From Thioalkalivibrio sp. ALJ7 (GTDB lineage Bacteria; Pseudomonadota; Gammaproteobacteria; Ectothiorhodospirales; Ectothiorhodospiraceae): a DNA stretch of 64,000 bases. A program made the position numbers and the translations under genes. Positions 53,987 through 63,559 of the stretch are shown here, piece after piece. Numbering within the stretch: the stretch's first letter is position 1; every line of letters starts with the position of its first letter. The notes below the pieces were generated by a model, which was not told the origin of the DNA, made no database searches, and saw only the letters and a program-made list of their open reading frames with translations. Location: contig NZ_AQXQ01000012.1 in assembly GCF_000376865.1 (NCBI RefSeq), positions 1-64,000 on the forward strand, given 5' to 3'.

Positions 53987-55282
53987 ATGAGTCATTTCAC
54001 GCGACGCAGTTTTCTCAAAGTGGCCGGAATCACCGGGGCCGCGACATTCACCGGCATTGGCTGTGCACCTGGCGATTCACAAGCATCCAACGGCGCCCAT
54101 GTGGTGGTGGTCGGCGGCGGGTCTGGCGGCGCCACTGCCGCGAAGTACCTAAAGCAGTTCTCGCCGAACCTGCGGGTTACGCTGATCGAGCCCAACGCCA
54201 CGTATTACACCTGCTACGGCAGCAATTGGGTCCTCAGTGGTTTCGCCTCGATGGACGACATCGCTCAAACCTACGACAGCCTGCGCAACAATCATGGAAT
54301 CGAGGTGGTGGCAGACCGCGTAACGGCCGTCGATGCCGAGAACCGTCGCGTTCACCTGCAAGGTGGCGACCGCGTCGACTACGACCGCCTGATCATGTCT
54401 CCAGGCATCGACTTCAACTACGATTCGGTAGAGGGCATCGACGAATCCGATGCGGAAGCGATTCCCCATGCCTGGAAGGCCGGCGACCAGACCCGCCTGC
54501 TGCGCGACCAGCTGGAGGATATGCCGAATGGCGGCGTGTTCGTAATGGTCGCGCCGCCCAACCCCTTCCGCTGTCCTCCGGGACCCTACGAACGGGTCTC
54601 ACTGATCGCCCACTACTTCAAACAGCACAAGCCGCGCTCGAAGATCATCGTGCTAGATGCCAAGGACGGCTTCTCCAAGCAGGGGCTATTCGAAGAGGGC
54701 TGGGCTCAACACTACGGTGAAATGATCGAATGGCGAGCCGCGTCTGAGGGCGGCCTGGTCGAAACTGTAGACGTGGCCGAGAAAACAGCCCGTGCCGACA
54801 GCGGATTTGAACGCGTCAAGGCCGACGTCATGAATTTTATTCCTCGCCAGCGGGCCGGACAGATCGTCCGTGACGCGGGGCTTGTCAACGAAGAAGGCTG
54901 GGTGCCGGTCAATCAGCAGACCTTCAAGACCGAGGCCGACGCCAATATCTACGTCCTGGGCGACGCCAGCGTGGCCGGCGCCATGCCGAAGTCCGGCCAT
55001 TCAGCCAACAACCAGGGCAAGATCGTTGCGGCGGCGGTTGTCCGCGAATTGGCTGACCAGGAACCGTTGAATCCTTCCTCGGCCAATACTTGCTATAGCT
55101 TGGTGACCCCGGACCACGGGATCAGCGTGGCCGCGGTATACCAGTACAAGGACGGAGCGCAGTCCGGCGTTGAAGGTGCCGGCGGCGTGAGTCCCTCCGG
55201 AGCCAGCGAAGAATTCCGTGCCCGCGAAGCCGGATACACGCAAGGCTGGTACAACGGCATCACTGCGGACATCTGGGGCTAG
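53987..55282 (+). CDS. fccB: flavocytochrome c sulfide dehydrogenase, flavoprotein subunit
   Basis: 431 residues. Twin-Arg signal (TRRSFLKVAGITGAA), then FAD motif VVVGGGSGGATAAKYL. Three key Cys are present: Cys76 in TYYTCYGSNW (the covalent FAD site, Cys42 in mature A. vinosum FccB), and Cys196 (PFRCPPGPYE) and Cys369 (SANTCYSLV), the redox disulfide equal to Cys161/Cys337. It oxidises sulfide to sulfur in the periplasm. A strong terminator follows at 55325. Confidence 0.95.
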   Translation: MSHFTRRSFLKVAGITGAATFTGIGCAPGDSQASNGAHVVVVGGGSGGATAAKYLKQFSPNLRVTLIEPNATYYTCYGSNWVLSGFASMDDIAQTYDSLRNNHGIEVVADRVTAVDAENRRVHLQGGDRVDYDRLIMSPGIDFNYDSVEGIDESDAEAIPHAWKAGDQTRLLRDQLEDMPNGGVFVMVAPPNPFRCPPGPYERVSLIAHYFKQHKPRSKIIVLDAKDGFSKQGLFEEGWAQHYGEMIEWRAASEGGLVETVDVAEKTARADSGFERVKADVMNFIPRQRAGQIVRDAGLVNEEGWVPVNQQTFKTEADANIYVLGDASVAGAMPKSGHSANNQGKIVAAAVVRELADQEPLNPSSANTCYSLVTPDHGISVAAVYQYKDGAQSGVEGAGGVSPSGASEEFRAREAGYTQGWYNGITADIWG

Positions 55283-55324
55283 CAAACCGCAAAGCATTGT
55301 GCTGGAGGCGTTTCAGCTTCAGCC

Positions 55325-55353
55325 GGGGACAAGCGACGCTTGTCCCCTTTTTT
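55325..55353 (+). terminator. terminator after fccB
   Basis: GGGGACAAGCG and CGCTTGTCCCC pair directly and are followed by TTTTTT. Confidence 0.9.
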
Positions 55354-55430
55354 ATGTATGATCGAACGAACCTTGTACACATCTTTTGCACGCTCATTAC
55401 AAATGATAAATGCAAGGCGACGGAGCCACT

Positions 55431-55982
55431 ATGTCGGACGAACTGCCTCACAAAGCAGTCTCAGACGCGCTGTCACAACTCGAGGCGCTGGATTTATCGC
55501 TCGAGCGCGATCTTTTCCTGCGCAAATTGATATCGGAACTAGCCTTCGCTCTGGAAAAGACCGTCGGAGTGGAAGAGGCATCCGGTTTCATCAGCCTCGT
55601 GGGGCAGGCAATCGGTGAATGGATAAACCGGGAGTACCGGGATGCCTACGGCCAACTCCGGTTGGATCCGGTCCAGGTCGCATCCGCATGCGTCGATCTG
55701 AAACGACGCATTCAGGGCGATTTTTTCGTCATCTCGATAGACGCAGACAAAATCATCTTTGGGAATCGCGCGTGTCCCTTCGGCAACGCTGTAAAGGGTC
55801 GTCCTTCACTCTGCATGATGACTTCCAACGTCTTCGGAACCATCGCGGCGGAGAACCTTGGGTACAGCAAGGTCCGAATCGATGAATCGATCGCTCAAGG
55901 GCACGCCGGTTGCCAAGTCACACTCTTTCTGTCAGAGGGCACCGCAGCGGGTTCCCAAGGTCGCGAATACTATGGCCTGTGA
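55431..55982 (+). CDS. MetOD1-like sensory protein
   Basis: 183 residues from ATG at 55431, with GGAG five bases upstream. After a helical N-terminus the domain reads GDFFVISIDADKIIFGNRACPFG, RPSLCMMTSNVFGTIAAENLG and QGHAGCQVTLFL, with three conserved Cys (CPFG, LC, GC). This is the pattern I know as methanogen output domain 1 (MetOD1), which in proteobacteria often accompanies signalling proteins. It lies 30 bases upstream of a PAS-GGDEF-EAL gene, so it may sense a redox or thiol signal for it. Confidence 0.6.
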   Translation: MSDELPHKAVSDALSQLEALDLSLERDLFLRKLISELAFALEKTVGVEEASGFISLVGQAIGEWINREYRDAYGQLRLDPVQVASACVDLKRRIQGDFFVISIDADKIIFGNRACPFGNAVKGRPSLCMMTSNVFGTIAAENLGYSKVRIDESIAQGHAGCQVTLFLSEGTAAGSQGREYYGL

Positions 55983-56012
55983 ATCAGGCCGTGCGAATGA
56001 GGCAACCGGAAC

Positions 56013-58247
56013 ATGAGTGACCTGTTTCGGAAAGCCTACGACCCTCTCGACGAATGCGCATTACTGGTTTCGTCATGCGGAACAATTTTAGCTTGCTCTC
56101 GGGCACTCGCCAGGCGGCTCGAACGGTCACCGGCGGAACTCACATCTACACCGCTCACATCCTGGCTCGAACATGGCTCGGATCTTGGCCCGGATGATGT
56201 GACGAACCTGCTGGCTCGTGCCCAGCGAACACCAGAACCCGTCCCTATGCCGTTGCGCCTGGCGAATCACGCTAAACGGTTCGGTGGGCATAGAAGCAAG
56301 GCCTTTCGCGCCCCAACAGCCTTCGTTGACGATGCAGGTTCCGGTGTCGTGATCGTCTGGGTATCGAGCGACTCCGGCTGGGATCGCAAGTTTGCCCTGC
56401 TGAACGAAGAACTGGAGAAGACGCGCGCACTACATCAGCAGATCCGCGCCGAGCGGGATCTGGCTGAACAACGGAGGGAGACCCATCGCATAACGCTGGA
56501 AGCGCTCAGCGAAGGCGTCCTCACAACTACACCTACCGGGAAAATAACCTTCATTAATGACGCCGGGTGCAAGATACTTGGGTTACCCCGCGCGGCGCTC
56601 GAGGACTGCCCGGTGGATGACTGCATGGCGGTGTACGCGGACGTTCGGAACATCTCTCTTATCCAAACGCAGGAAGACCTCAAGGAACGCATCGCATCCA
56701 GCACCATCCGCACCGGATCTTTCCTTCTGGCAAGCGCCGACGGAGGGATTCGTAGCGTCGAAATCGAAAAAAAGGATTTTGACGAACATGTACGAATCGG
56801 CAGCGTTTATGTACTCAGTGACGTCACGGCCGACCGAATTAATGAGCGCCAGCTCGAGTATCAAGCGACGCATGACCACCTGACTGGTCTGACGAATCGT
56901 CATCACTTCGAAAGCGCTGTGAAGGAGCGTATCAGCCACCGTAATCCGGCCGGGCCGAAGACGGCGGCACTGATTGCGCTCGACCTCGATCGCTTCAAGC
57001 TGGTTAATGACAGTGCCGGCCACGCCGCGGGCGATCAGCTGCTACGCATGGTGGGTGAAGCGCTGCGCCGTCACCAACGTAGCAGCGATGTGGTCGTGCG
57101 GCTGGGCGGTGACGAATTCGCCATGTTCATGCCTGGTGTAGGCCGGAGGGAACTGCCAGGCATCATTTCGCGGCTCATGCAAAATATCGCCTCCATCCGC
57201 ATCCCCTGGGGCGACGGCGCGATTTCGTCTTCAGTGTCAGTGGGTGCGACGATGTTCACGCCGGCCACCGAGCCCCTTGACCGTGCGCTGCAAAAGGCCG
57301 ATATGGCCTGTTATGTGGCGAAGAACCAGGGGCGTAACCAGTTCCATATCTTCACGGATTCCGACGAGCTAAACGAGGTCGCCGGGTCCAGCGAGCTCGA
57401 GATCCTTGCCAGAGTGCGCAGCGCGCTGGAGCAAGGTACCTTCTTTCTCGAATTCCAAACGATCCAGGCCCTCGGACAATCGCGCCCCCCGATGGTCGAG
57501 GCGTTGCTCCGAATCCATGATGCAAAAGGCCTGCTCATGCCCGGACAATTCATTCCACTGGCGGAAACGTACGATTTAATGCCGGACGTCGATGCTTGGG
57601 TTGTGCATCAGGTTCTCGAACGCCTCGGACAGGAGAACGATTTTCGGGCGGCCGGAGGAATGGTCTCCGTCAACGTATCGGGGCGGTCATTGAACAACAA
57701 GGCATTCCTCAAGGCGATCACGGAGACCTTGAAACGCTTGCCCGAGTGTGCACATCACCTGGTCGTCGAGATTACAGAGACCGCCGCCCTGGAAAGTCTT
57801 GATCGAACGTCCGAGATCATCAGGCAGCTGAGCGTACTTGACGTTCATTTCGCGATCGATGATTTCGGGTCGGGCTACAGCAGTTTCAGCTATCTCAAGG
57901 CCTTGCCGGTTAGCTTCGTCAAGATCGACGGCGAGTTCGTTCGTGACATGCGGAACGACCGCATGAGTAGCGCCATGATTCGAGCCATCAACGAGATCGC
58001 TCACTCCGTCGAGCGCTTGTCGATCGCCGAATATGTCGAGGACGAGGAGACCCTTGAGGCGCTGAGATCGATGGGGATCGACTACGGGCAGGGGTTTCTT
58101 CTCGGTCATCCAACCACGTTCGAAGAAGCGGTCAGTTCACCGCCCCTTAAAGTTAGCGGTGACGAGATTTCTCCACAATCGCGCTCCGGCGACATCGAAC
58201 GAGCACCCCCTAAGCAAGGCAGAACGTCGCAAGTTACTGATGAATAA
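56013..58247 (+). CDS. PAS-GGDEF-EAL c-di-GMP enzyme
   Basis: 744 residues. Two PAS-like regions (about 10-130 and 155-285) precede the GGDEF domain, whose active site is intact (VRLGGDEFAMF). The EAL domain starts with VEALLRIHDAKG and contains ITETAALESLD and FAIDDFGSGYSSFSYLK, so both synthesis and breakdown of c-di-GMP look possible. No membrane segment. It follows the MetOD1-like gene and its end overlaps the convergent haemoglobin gene by 14 bases. Confidence 0.92.
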   Translation: MSDLFRKAYDPLDECALLVSSCGTILACSRALARRLERSPAELTSTPLTSWLEHGSDLGPDDVTNLLARAQRTPEPVPMPLRLANHAKRFGGHRSKAFRAPTAFVDDAGSGVVIVWVSSDSGWDRKFALLNEELEKTRALHQQIRAERDLAEQRRETHRITLEALSEGVLTTTPTGKITFINDAGCKILGLPRAALEDCPVDDCMAVYADVRNISLIQTQEDLKERIASSTIRTGSFLLASADGGIRSVEIEKKDFDEHVRIGSVYVLSDVTADRINERQLEYQATHDHLTGLTNRHHFESAVKERISHRNPAGPKTAALIALDLDRFKLVNDSAGHAAGDQLLRMVGEALRRHQRSSDVVVRLGGDEFAMFMPGVGRRELPGIISRLMQNIASIRIPWGDGAISSSVSVGATMFTPATEPLDRALQKADMACYVAKNQGRNQFHIFTDSDELNEVAGSSELEILARVRSALEQGTFFLEFQTIQALGQSRPPMVEALLRIHDAKGLLMPGQFIPLAETYDLMPDVDAWVVHQVLERLGQENDFRAAGGMVSVNVSGRSLNNKAFLKAITETLKRLPECAHHLVVEITETAALESLDRTSEIIRQLSVLDVHFAIDDFGSGYSSFSYLKALPVSFVKIDGEFVRDMRNDRMSSAMIRAINEIAHSVERLSIAEYVEDEETLEALRSMGIDYGQGFLLGHPTTFEEAVSSPPLKVSGDEISPQSRSGDIERAPPKQGRTSQVTDE

Positions 58248-58686
58248 TGTCAGAACGCATTTCTGCCAGCTTCCGTAGCAGACGGTTTTGAGCGGCAAGC
58301 GGGACACGCGCCGTGTCCATCGCGGTGATGAGATTTTCCACTAGGGCGTTAAACTCGGCCTCGGTAATCTCCATGCCGCCATGCACAAGCTCCATGCTGT
58401 CTCCGGAGTATTCACAGGGACCGCCCGAAATATCGCAGATCTGCTCAACCAGAAGACGCCTGAAGCGCTCGACGTTCGTTTCGGCGAACTGTTCCACAAT
58501 GCGCAAATCGCGCGAGATTTCGACCAACAGCTCCTCGACGATGAGGTCAATGCCACCCAATCCTCCAAGTTGCTGAAACAGCCGGTCATCACGTTCAGAT
58601 TCGTCCGCCAAGATCTGCGCCGGAGCGATCAAGGACAATGTGACCACGCTCGCCGCGACGCTGGCTACCCATCGATTCATCGGCAT
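58234..58686 (-). CDS. exported group I truncated haemoglobin
   Basis: 150 residues. A signal peptide (VASVAASVVTLSLIAPAQILA-DE) precedes a 2-on-2 globin: LFQQLGGLGGIDLIVEELL, CEYSGDSMELVHGGMEIT with the proximal His, and a helical C-terminus. Truncated globins are usually cytoplasmic, so a periplasmic form is unusual. The ligand may be NO or O2. Last gene of the four-gene minus-strand operon, five bases after the DUF3034 gene. Confidence 0.8.
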   Translation of the reverse strand: MPMNRWVASVAASVVTLSLIAPAQILADESERDDRLFQQLGGLGGIDLIVEELLVEISRDLRIVEQFAETNVERFRRLLVEQICDISGGPCEYSGDSMELVHGGMEITEAEFNALVENLITAMDTARVPLAAQNRLLRKLAEMRSDIIHQ

Positions 58687-58690
58687 TCCC

Positions 58691-59548
58691 CTAAAAGCTC
58701 GCCTGAAGGGACAGGTAAGCCCCGGACTGACGTTCCAGACCCGCTACCGAACCGAGATCCACGAATGCGCCGATGACCGAGAAGTTCTTGTTCGGGAAAT
58801 ACCCGATAAACACGTCCCACCAGTCATCCTCGTCGACACCCGAGAGATTCGCTCGCTTCTGCCGATACTCAATGCCAACGGCAGTGTTGCGACTCAGAAA
58901 CAGGGCCGCAGAGGCCTCCCCGACCAGCCGGTGGCTATCGTTCTCTGCGCCCCCGAATCCCAGGAGCCCCGTCTCGTTCGCATTCGTGGCCCGCACGGTA
59001 CCGTTCAGCAACAGACTGCGGCCACCCGGTCCCGCCAGGAAGAGTTTGCTAGCCGACAGGTAGACATCGGTACCAGAACTCGAACGCGCCCCCAGCGCAG
59101 AAGGGATCACGAAATCCTGCTGACGTTTGTGCTGCACCCCTAAAGAAATCTGTGGCATATCCGTGTAGATCAAATCGCCGGCGAGCCGCATCTTGGCCCC
59201 AAATACGTTCTGCCGCACCTGAGTATCTAGCGGACCCACGTCAAGACGCTGATGTCCGAAGCTGAGTTCGAAGCGATTATCGAATCCCACGCTAAGCGCC
59301 AATACCGAGAGGTCGAGGTCGCGCGTGGTGGCATATGAGACCGTCGCATCCGCGCCAAACTCGTCCTCCGCCCCATAGCCCGCAATCACGGCCCAGGGGA
59401 CGACCCCTCCGCCAGCGGCACCCTCGATCTGAGTCCCACCGCCAGTGGCCAACAGCCGACCTCCGGTATCCGATGATGCCGGAACGGATACCCCAATCAG
59501 AGCCATTCCGGCGATCCATCCCGCTGTGATCCTGCGCCAGTGCATCAT
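58691..59548 (-). CDS. DUF3034 outer-membrane protein
   Basis: 285 residues. Signal peptide (AGMALIGVSVPASS-DT), then GGRLLATGGGTQIEGAAGGGVVPWAVIAGYG, the DUF3034 signature, and many alternating strands ending in YLSLQASF with terminal Phe, as in outer-membrane barrels. The family often occurs with a methylamine-utilisation-like copper protein and an EAL protein, as here. The role in the outer membrane is unknown. Confidence 0.8.
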   Translation of the reverse strand: MMHWRRITAGWIAGMALIGVSVPASSDTGGRLLATGGGTQIEGAAGGGVVPWAVIAGYGAEDEFGADATVSYATTRDLDLSVLALSVGFDNRFELSFGHQRLDVGPLDTQVRQNVFGAKMRLAGDLIYTDMPQISLGVQHKRQQDFVIPSALGARSSSGTDVYLSASKLFLAGPGGRSLLLNGTVRATNANETGLLGFGGAENDSHRLVGEASAALFLSRNTAVGIEYRQKRANLSGVDEDDWWDVFIGYFPNKNFSVIGAFVDLGSVAGLERQSGAYLSLQASF

Positions 59549-59594
59549 CGCTGCGTCTCCCGTCGCCTATGTTCTTGTGATTCTGGCCTTGCGC

Positions 59595-61961
59595 CTATGA
59601 CCGAGCGGCGAGCCATTCCTGGTAGGCCATTGCGGACAACGGCTTCGCAATACCAAAGCCTTGGGCATAGTCGCAACCAAAGCTTGCAAGCTGCTCGCGA
59701 ACAGCGTCCGTCTCGACACCCTCGGCGACCACGGTCATCCCGAAATCGTGACCAATACGAATCATGGACTGAATGACTCTCCATGCATCATCACTATCGT
59801 CGAGGCGCAGCAGGAATTCCCGGTCGATCTTCAACTCGTCTGCCTGGACACGCTGTAGTTGCGCCAGGGACGAATACCCGGTGCCAAAGTCGTCGATCGA
59901 GATCGCCGCACCCAGGGACTTGAGCTCCGCAATCGTGGCCAGAGCCTGGTCCAAATCCTCCATCAGGTAGGTTTCGGTCACCTCGACCACCAATCGACCC
60001 GCGGAAACGCCGTGGGCGTACAGAATATCGCCAATCCGGGTGGCCAGACGCTCATCCTGGAGATCCCGTCCAGAGAGATTGACCGATAGTCGTACGTCCA
60101 CCCCGGAACCCTGCCAATCGGCAATCTGACCGACAGCGCGCTCCAGCACCCAGTCGGTTAGAGCGGTGATGGTGCCCGACTGCTCCGCCAGGGGAATGAA
60201 CTCGGCCGGCGAAATGTTGCCCAGCTGGGGGTGCGTCCACCGCAGCAGTGCTTCAGCCTGGTTGGCAAGGCCTTGACACAGGTCCAGCTTGGGCTGGAAC
60301 GCCAATTCCAGCCCTGTCGCCGCTGGGCTGAGGCCTGCCTGGGATCGCACCGCATCCGCCAGTTGGCGCAGGGCCGCAACGATCTCCAACGATCGCATAT
60401 ACCGGTCCTCTTCGCCCGTGACATAGATACCAAAGGGCTGTCGATCACGCTTCGCCCGGTTCAGGGCGATTTCGGCCCGACGCAGGATGGCTTCGACCGA
60501 GTCGCCATCTTCCGGCGCACCCACTAGACCGGCGACGACTTCGAGTTCAATGCTGGCATCGTCGAACACATAGGTACCGTTGATCTGTGCAAGAAGCCTC
60601 TCGCCCTCTGTGCCACAATCCACCACCGCGCGTTCGGATATCCAGACAAAGACATCACCTCCCATGCGCGCCACCAGCATTGGTTCGAGCTCACGCAGTC
60701 GCTGGGCGACGGCCTGCAGCAGGCGGTCGCCAACAGTCGGTCCCAACAGGTTGTTGATCTCGCCAAAGTCACGCAGGTCAATCAGCGCGACCGTCAACCT
60801 CCGATCTGCACCAAGCGCCGCCACCTCGTCAGCGAGATCGATCGTCAGACGCGTGCGATTGGGGAGTTGAGTCAGGGGATCGTGATAAAGACGATAGAGC
60901 AGCTTGTCCTCGCGATCCCGGACAGCCTCGCTCATCGTATTAAAGGCTTGTCCAAGCTGTCCGATCTCGTCACGGCGACGCGTGGGGACCGGTATGTGAT
61001 ATGAGCCGGCGGCAATCTCGCGTGCCCGCCCGGCTAGATCGGAGACCGGGCGCGAGATAAGCTTTCCCATCCACGAGGCGGACAGGATAGCCAGTAACAG
61101 CGCCAGTCCACCGATCAGCAACATTTGGTCACGCAGGGTGAAGTACGCGCTCATGGCTTCGGACAAGTCGTTCTCGAGCATCGCCAATGGCGCACCGGCA
61201 TAGGTGGGATCCAGACTCACCACGTGAACCAGCCCGTCGTCCGAGACATCGGAAAAATCCGGCCTGGGTCCTTCAGCCCCACGGGCGCCATCCAGCGCAT
61301 CCGGCCGCGTGCGCGGAATTTCTCCGCCAAGCAACCGCCGCGAATCCGCCAGGGGTTCAGAATGTTTCTCGTTCGCAGACCAGATACTGACGTGTTGCCC
61401 TGTCAGGCTATGGATGCGCCGGGCATAGGCATCGTCGATATGGAACGCAAAGCCCGCCCAGCCAATTTGCTGCGGTGCACGCACGGGTACCAGCACCGTC
61501 TCGTAGGCTTGACCGGCCAATTCGTAAATACCCGCCGAACCATTAAAGTGGCGTGCCTGCTCGATCAGAGCGGGTGCCAAGAAATCCGCATCTGCGGGGA
61601 CGGCGTCATCATCCGTCGTTGCCACGACCTGACCCTCCGGATTCAGAACGAAACCGAAGTCGGCCTGAATCCGTTGACCAAAATTATCCAACGCCGACCG
61701 CATGGTCGCGGCGTCACGGCTTGCGACCGTTTGGCGGAACCCAAAGTCGCTCGCGGTGATCTCCGCGTTTTGCAGCGCCGTCGAGAGATCCGCAAGCAAG
61801 AGTTCCTCGAAAACGCTTGCGGCCACCTCCAGTGCGCGTTGTCCCTGGTTGATCGCCGTATTCTGGGCAGCCGTCAAAACGGCCAGCGTACCCCCCGCAA
61901 CCACCATCAGGAGAACGACCGCGATCGACAGGAAAATCCGGGTTGCGAAACTGTTCAGCAC
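59595..61961 (-). CDS. membrane CACHE-HAMP-GGDEF-EAL protein with degenerate GGDEF
   Basis: 788 residues. An N-terminal membrane helix, a periplasmic double-CACHE-like sensor (about 35-270), a second helix (LIGGLALLLAILSASWMG), HAMP, GGDEF and EAL. The GGDEF site is GGDVF, so diguanylate cyclase activity is doubtful, while the EAL site (QAEALLRWTHP, ISIDDFGTGYSSLA) is complete. It is expected to be a c-di-GMP phosphodiesterase that senses a periplasmic signal. It lies in one operon with the copper protein, DUF3034 protein and haemoglobin. Confidence 0.9.
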   Translation of the reverse strand: MLNSFATRIFLSIAVVLLMVVAGGTLAVLTAAQNTAINQGQRALEVAASVFEELLLADLSTALQNAEITASDFGFRQTVASRDAATMRSALDNFGQRIQADFGFVLNPEGQVVATTDDDAVPADADFLAPALIEQARHFNGSAGIYELAGQAYETVLVPVRAPQQIGWAGFAFHIDDAYARRIHSLTGQHVSIWSANEKHSEPLADSRRLLGGEIPRTRPDALDGARGAEGPRPDFSDVSDDGLVHVVSLDPTYAGAPLAMLENDLSEAMSAYFTLRDQMLLIGGLALLLAILSASWMGKLISRPVSDLAGRAREIAAGSYHIPVPTRRRDEIGQLGQAFNTMSEAVRDREDKLLYRLYHDPLTQLPNRTRLTIDLADEVAALGADRRLTVALIDLRDFGEINNLLGPTVGDRLLQAVAQRLRELEPMLVARMGGDVFVWISERAVVDCGTEGERLLAQINGTYVFDDASIELEVVAGLVGAPEDGDSVEAILRRAEIALNRAKRDRQPFGIYVTGEEDRYMRSLEIVAALRQLADAVRSQAGLSPAATGLELAFQPKLDLCQGLANQAEALLRWTHPQLGNISPAEFIPLAEQSGTITALTDWVLERAVGQIADWQGSGVDVRLSVNLSGRDLQDERLATRIGDILYAHGVSAGRLVVEVTETYLMEDLDQALATIAELKSLGAAISIDDFGTGYSSLAQLQRVQADELKIDREFLLRLDDSDDAWRVIQSMIRIGHDFGMTVVAEGVETDAVREQLASFGCDYAQGFGIAKPLSAMAYQEWLAARS

Positions 61962-61970
61962 AGGGATTCG

Positions 61971-62690
61971 CTAGGGCGACCGAAAACGGCGAAACCGCTG
62001 CTGCAGGCCGTCTGGCTCACTACTTTCGTGATCGTGACGGGCGGCAGGGGTCGGCGTAACGCTCATTTCCAGTTCGACAATGGATTCATCGCGGCCTTCC
62101 AGGCGCGAAACGCCAAGCGTTTCTGTGGGTCCCTCGGCACGTGGGTGCCAGAAATACACAGCCGTTGCAGCGGTCGGCAATCGGTCCAGCCGCGCGCGAC
62201 CGTCGGGTCCTGTATGCGCAAAAACCGAGGTATCAACGACGTAGATATAGCCCAGCATGCGGTCATGGATGTTGCAACCCAGTACGACTTCACCGGCTTT
62301 TTCGAAAAAAACCGGCTCTGCAGGTACACCCGAGTAGAGAGGCAACTCGAAGGACTTGGCCTCCGAAAACGAGTAAACGTGATGCCGAACGTCGTCGCTA
62401 TTTGGGAAGTCGACCGCGGCGCCGCGTTGAACGGGAAGCACGTGTGGCAAAAACGCATGATTCACCTGGTCCATAATGGCCGGTGCTGCGGGACCCATGT
62501 CGTCATCGGGCAAGGCGTACACGACAACATCCGCCAACGGCTCGCCATGTTGGTCGGTTACCGCAAACGTAATCCCGTCGCGGGTATCCGCGACGACAGG
62601 ACTTCCTGCAAGGACACACCCAACAAGAAAAAACCCTTTTCGGCAAAAGGCCGCGAACCAGGAAAACCGCTTACATCGCTTGTCCGACAC
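61971..62690 (-). CDS. periplasmic blue-copper-like (methylamine-utilisation-type) protein
   Basis: 239 residues from GTG at 62690. After a signal peptide (GFFLVGCVLAGSPVVA-DT) a cupredoxin domain has VDFPNSDDVRHHVYSFS and GCNIHDRMLGYIYVVD; His, Cys, His and Met are at the positions of a type 1 copper site. It belongs to the family annotated as methylamine utilisation protein, although no other mau genes are here. It could deliver or sense copper or redox state for the EAL protein downstream, nine bases away. Confidence 0.8.
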   Translation of the reverse strand: MSDKRCKRFSWFAAFCRKGFFLVGCVLAGSPVVADTRDGITFAVTDQHGEPLADVVVYALPDDDMGPAAPAIMDQVNHAFLPHVLPVQRGAAVDFPNSDDVRHHVYSFSEAKSFELPLYSGVPAEPVFFEKAGEVVLGCNIHDRMLGYIYVVDTSVFAHTGPDGRARLDRLPTAATAVYFWHPRAEGPTETLGVSRLEGRDESIVELEMSVTPTPAARHDHESSEPDGLQQRFRRFRSP

Positions 62691-62959
62691 ACGTTACCTC
62701 GTCCTAGTAGCCATGGTGTCGGCGCATGGAATCGCAGCACGCCGCGCTTCAGCCCCTCACCCATAAGGCACGCTCGCAGACTTGGTCGGAGTAATCAAGC
62801 ATGCGATCCCTGCCTGCGCTTATGACCGGTATCGCCGGACAAGAGCGCAGGCAACTGCAACACTCCGAAAGGTCCCTCACTCAAAGCCAGTTCGAGGCAA
62901 TACCTTGCTCGGCGCGATACAGTGGGGACGTTATTCAAATACCGGAGACCCCTCGACTC

Positions 62960-63523
62960 ATGCATAAGGCCATCCAGTGCGTTCGCCGCATCCGCCGCGG
63001 GCCCTTCATCGCCCTTCTCGCCCTTTTCCTCCTGGGCCTCGCCGTGCCAGGGGCGGCGCAACAGATGGGACAACCCGGCGCACAGCAGCCTGCGCAGCAG
63101 GAGCCGGAAACCACGGTGTATCAGGATTGGGAGGTCGCCTGTTTCGACACCCAGGAAGGCGAGCGCTGTCGTATGCAGCAGACGCTCGAGATCCAGGACG
63201 AACAGGCACAGGGGCTATTCCTGCAGGCCACGGTCCGCCGTGAAGGCGACCAGCACGTGATCGAGGTACTGGTCCCGCTGGGTGTGGACCTGCGCCCCGG
63301 CATCCGCATGCAGGTCGATGATGCCGGCGAGGAAATGGATGCCGGATTCGTGACCTGCGTGCAGCAGGGTTGTGTGGCGGGCCGTGAACTGAGCAGCGAC
63401 CAAATGAGCGCACTGCGCGGGGGCCGCGCGCTGACCGTGGCCTTCCGCGCACTGCAACAGGAACAGCCGTTTGTGTTCGACATCTCGCTGATGGGCTTTA
63501 CCGACGCGAGCAACGAACTCTAG
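62960..63523 (+). CDS. invasion-associated-locus-B-family protein
   Basis: 187 residues with start taken at 62960 (MHKAIQCVRRIRRG); the frame is open to 62801. A signal peptide (FIALLALFLLGLAVPGAA-QQ) is followed by a Gln/Pro-rich linker and the IalB core: VYQDWEVACFDTQEGERCRMQQTLE, GIRMQVDD and FVTCVQQGCVAG. Two Cys pairs may form disulfides. IalB-type proteins are periplasmic or surface-linked and of uncertain function outside Bartonella. Confidence 0.82.
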   Translation: MHKAIQCVRRIRRGPFIALLALFLLGLAVPGAAQQMGQPGAQQPAQQEPETTVYQDWEVACFDTQEGERCRMQQTLEIQDEQAQGLFLQATVRREGDQHVIEVLVPLGVDLRPGIRMQVDDAGEEMDAGFVTCVQQGCVAGRELSSDQMSALRGGRALTVAFRALQQEQPFVFDISLMGFTDASNEL

Positions 63524-63559
63524 GGGTTCACCCAACGCGGGCTGCACCACCTGCACAAA

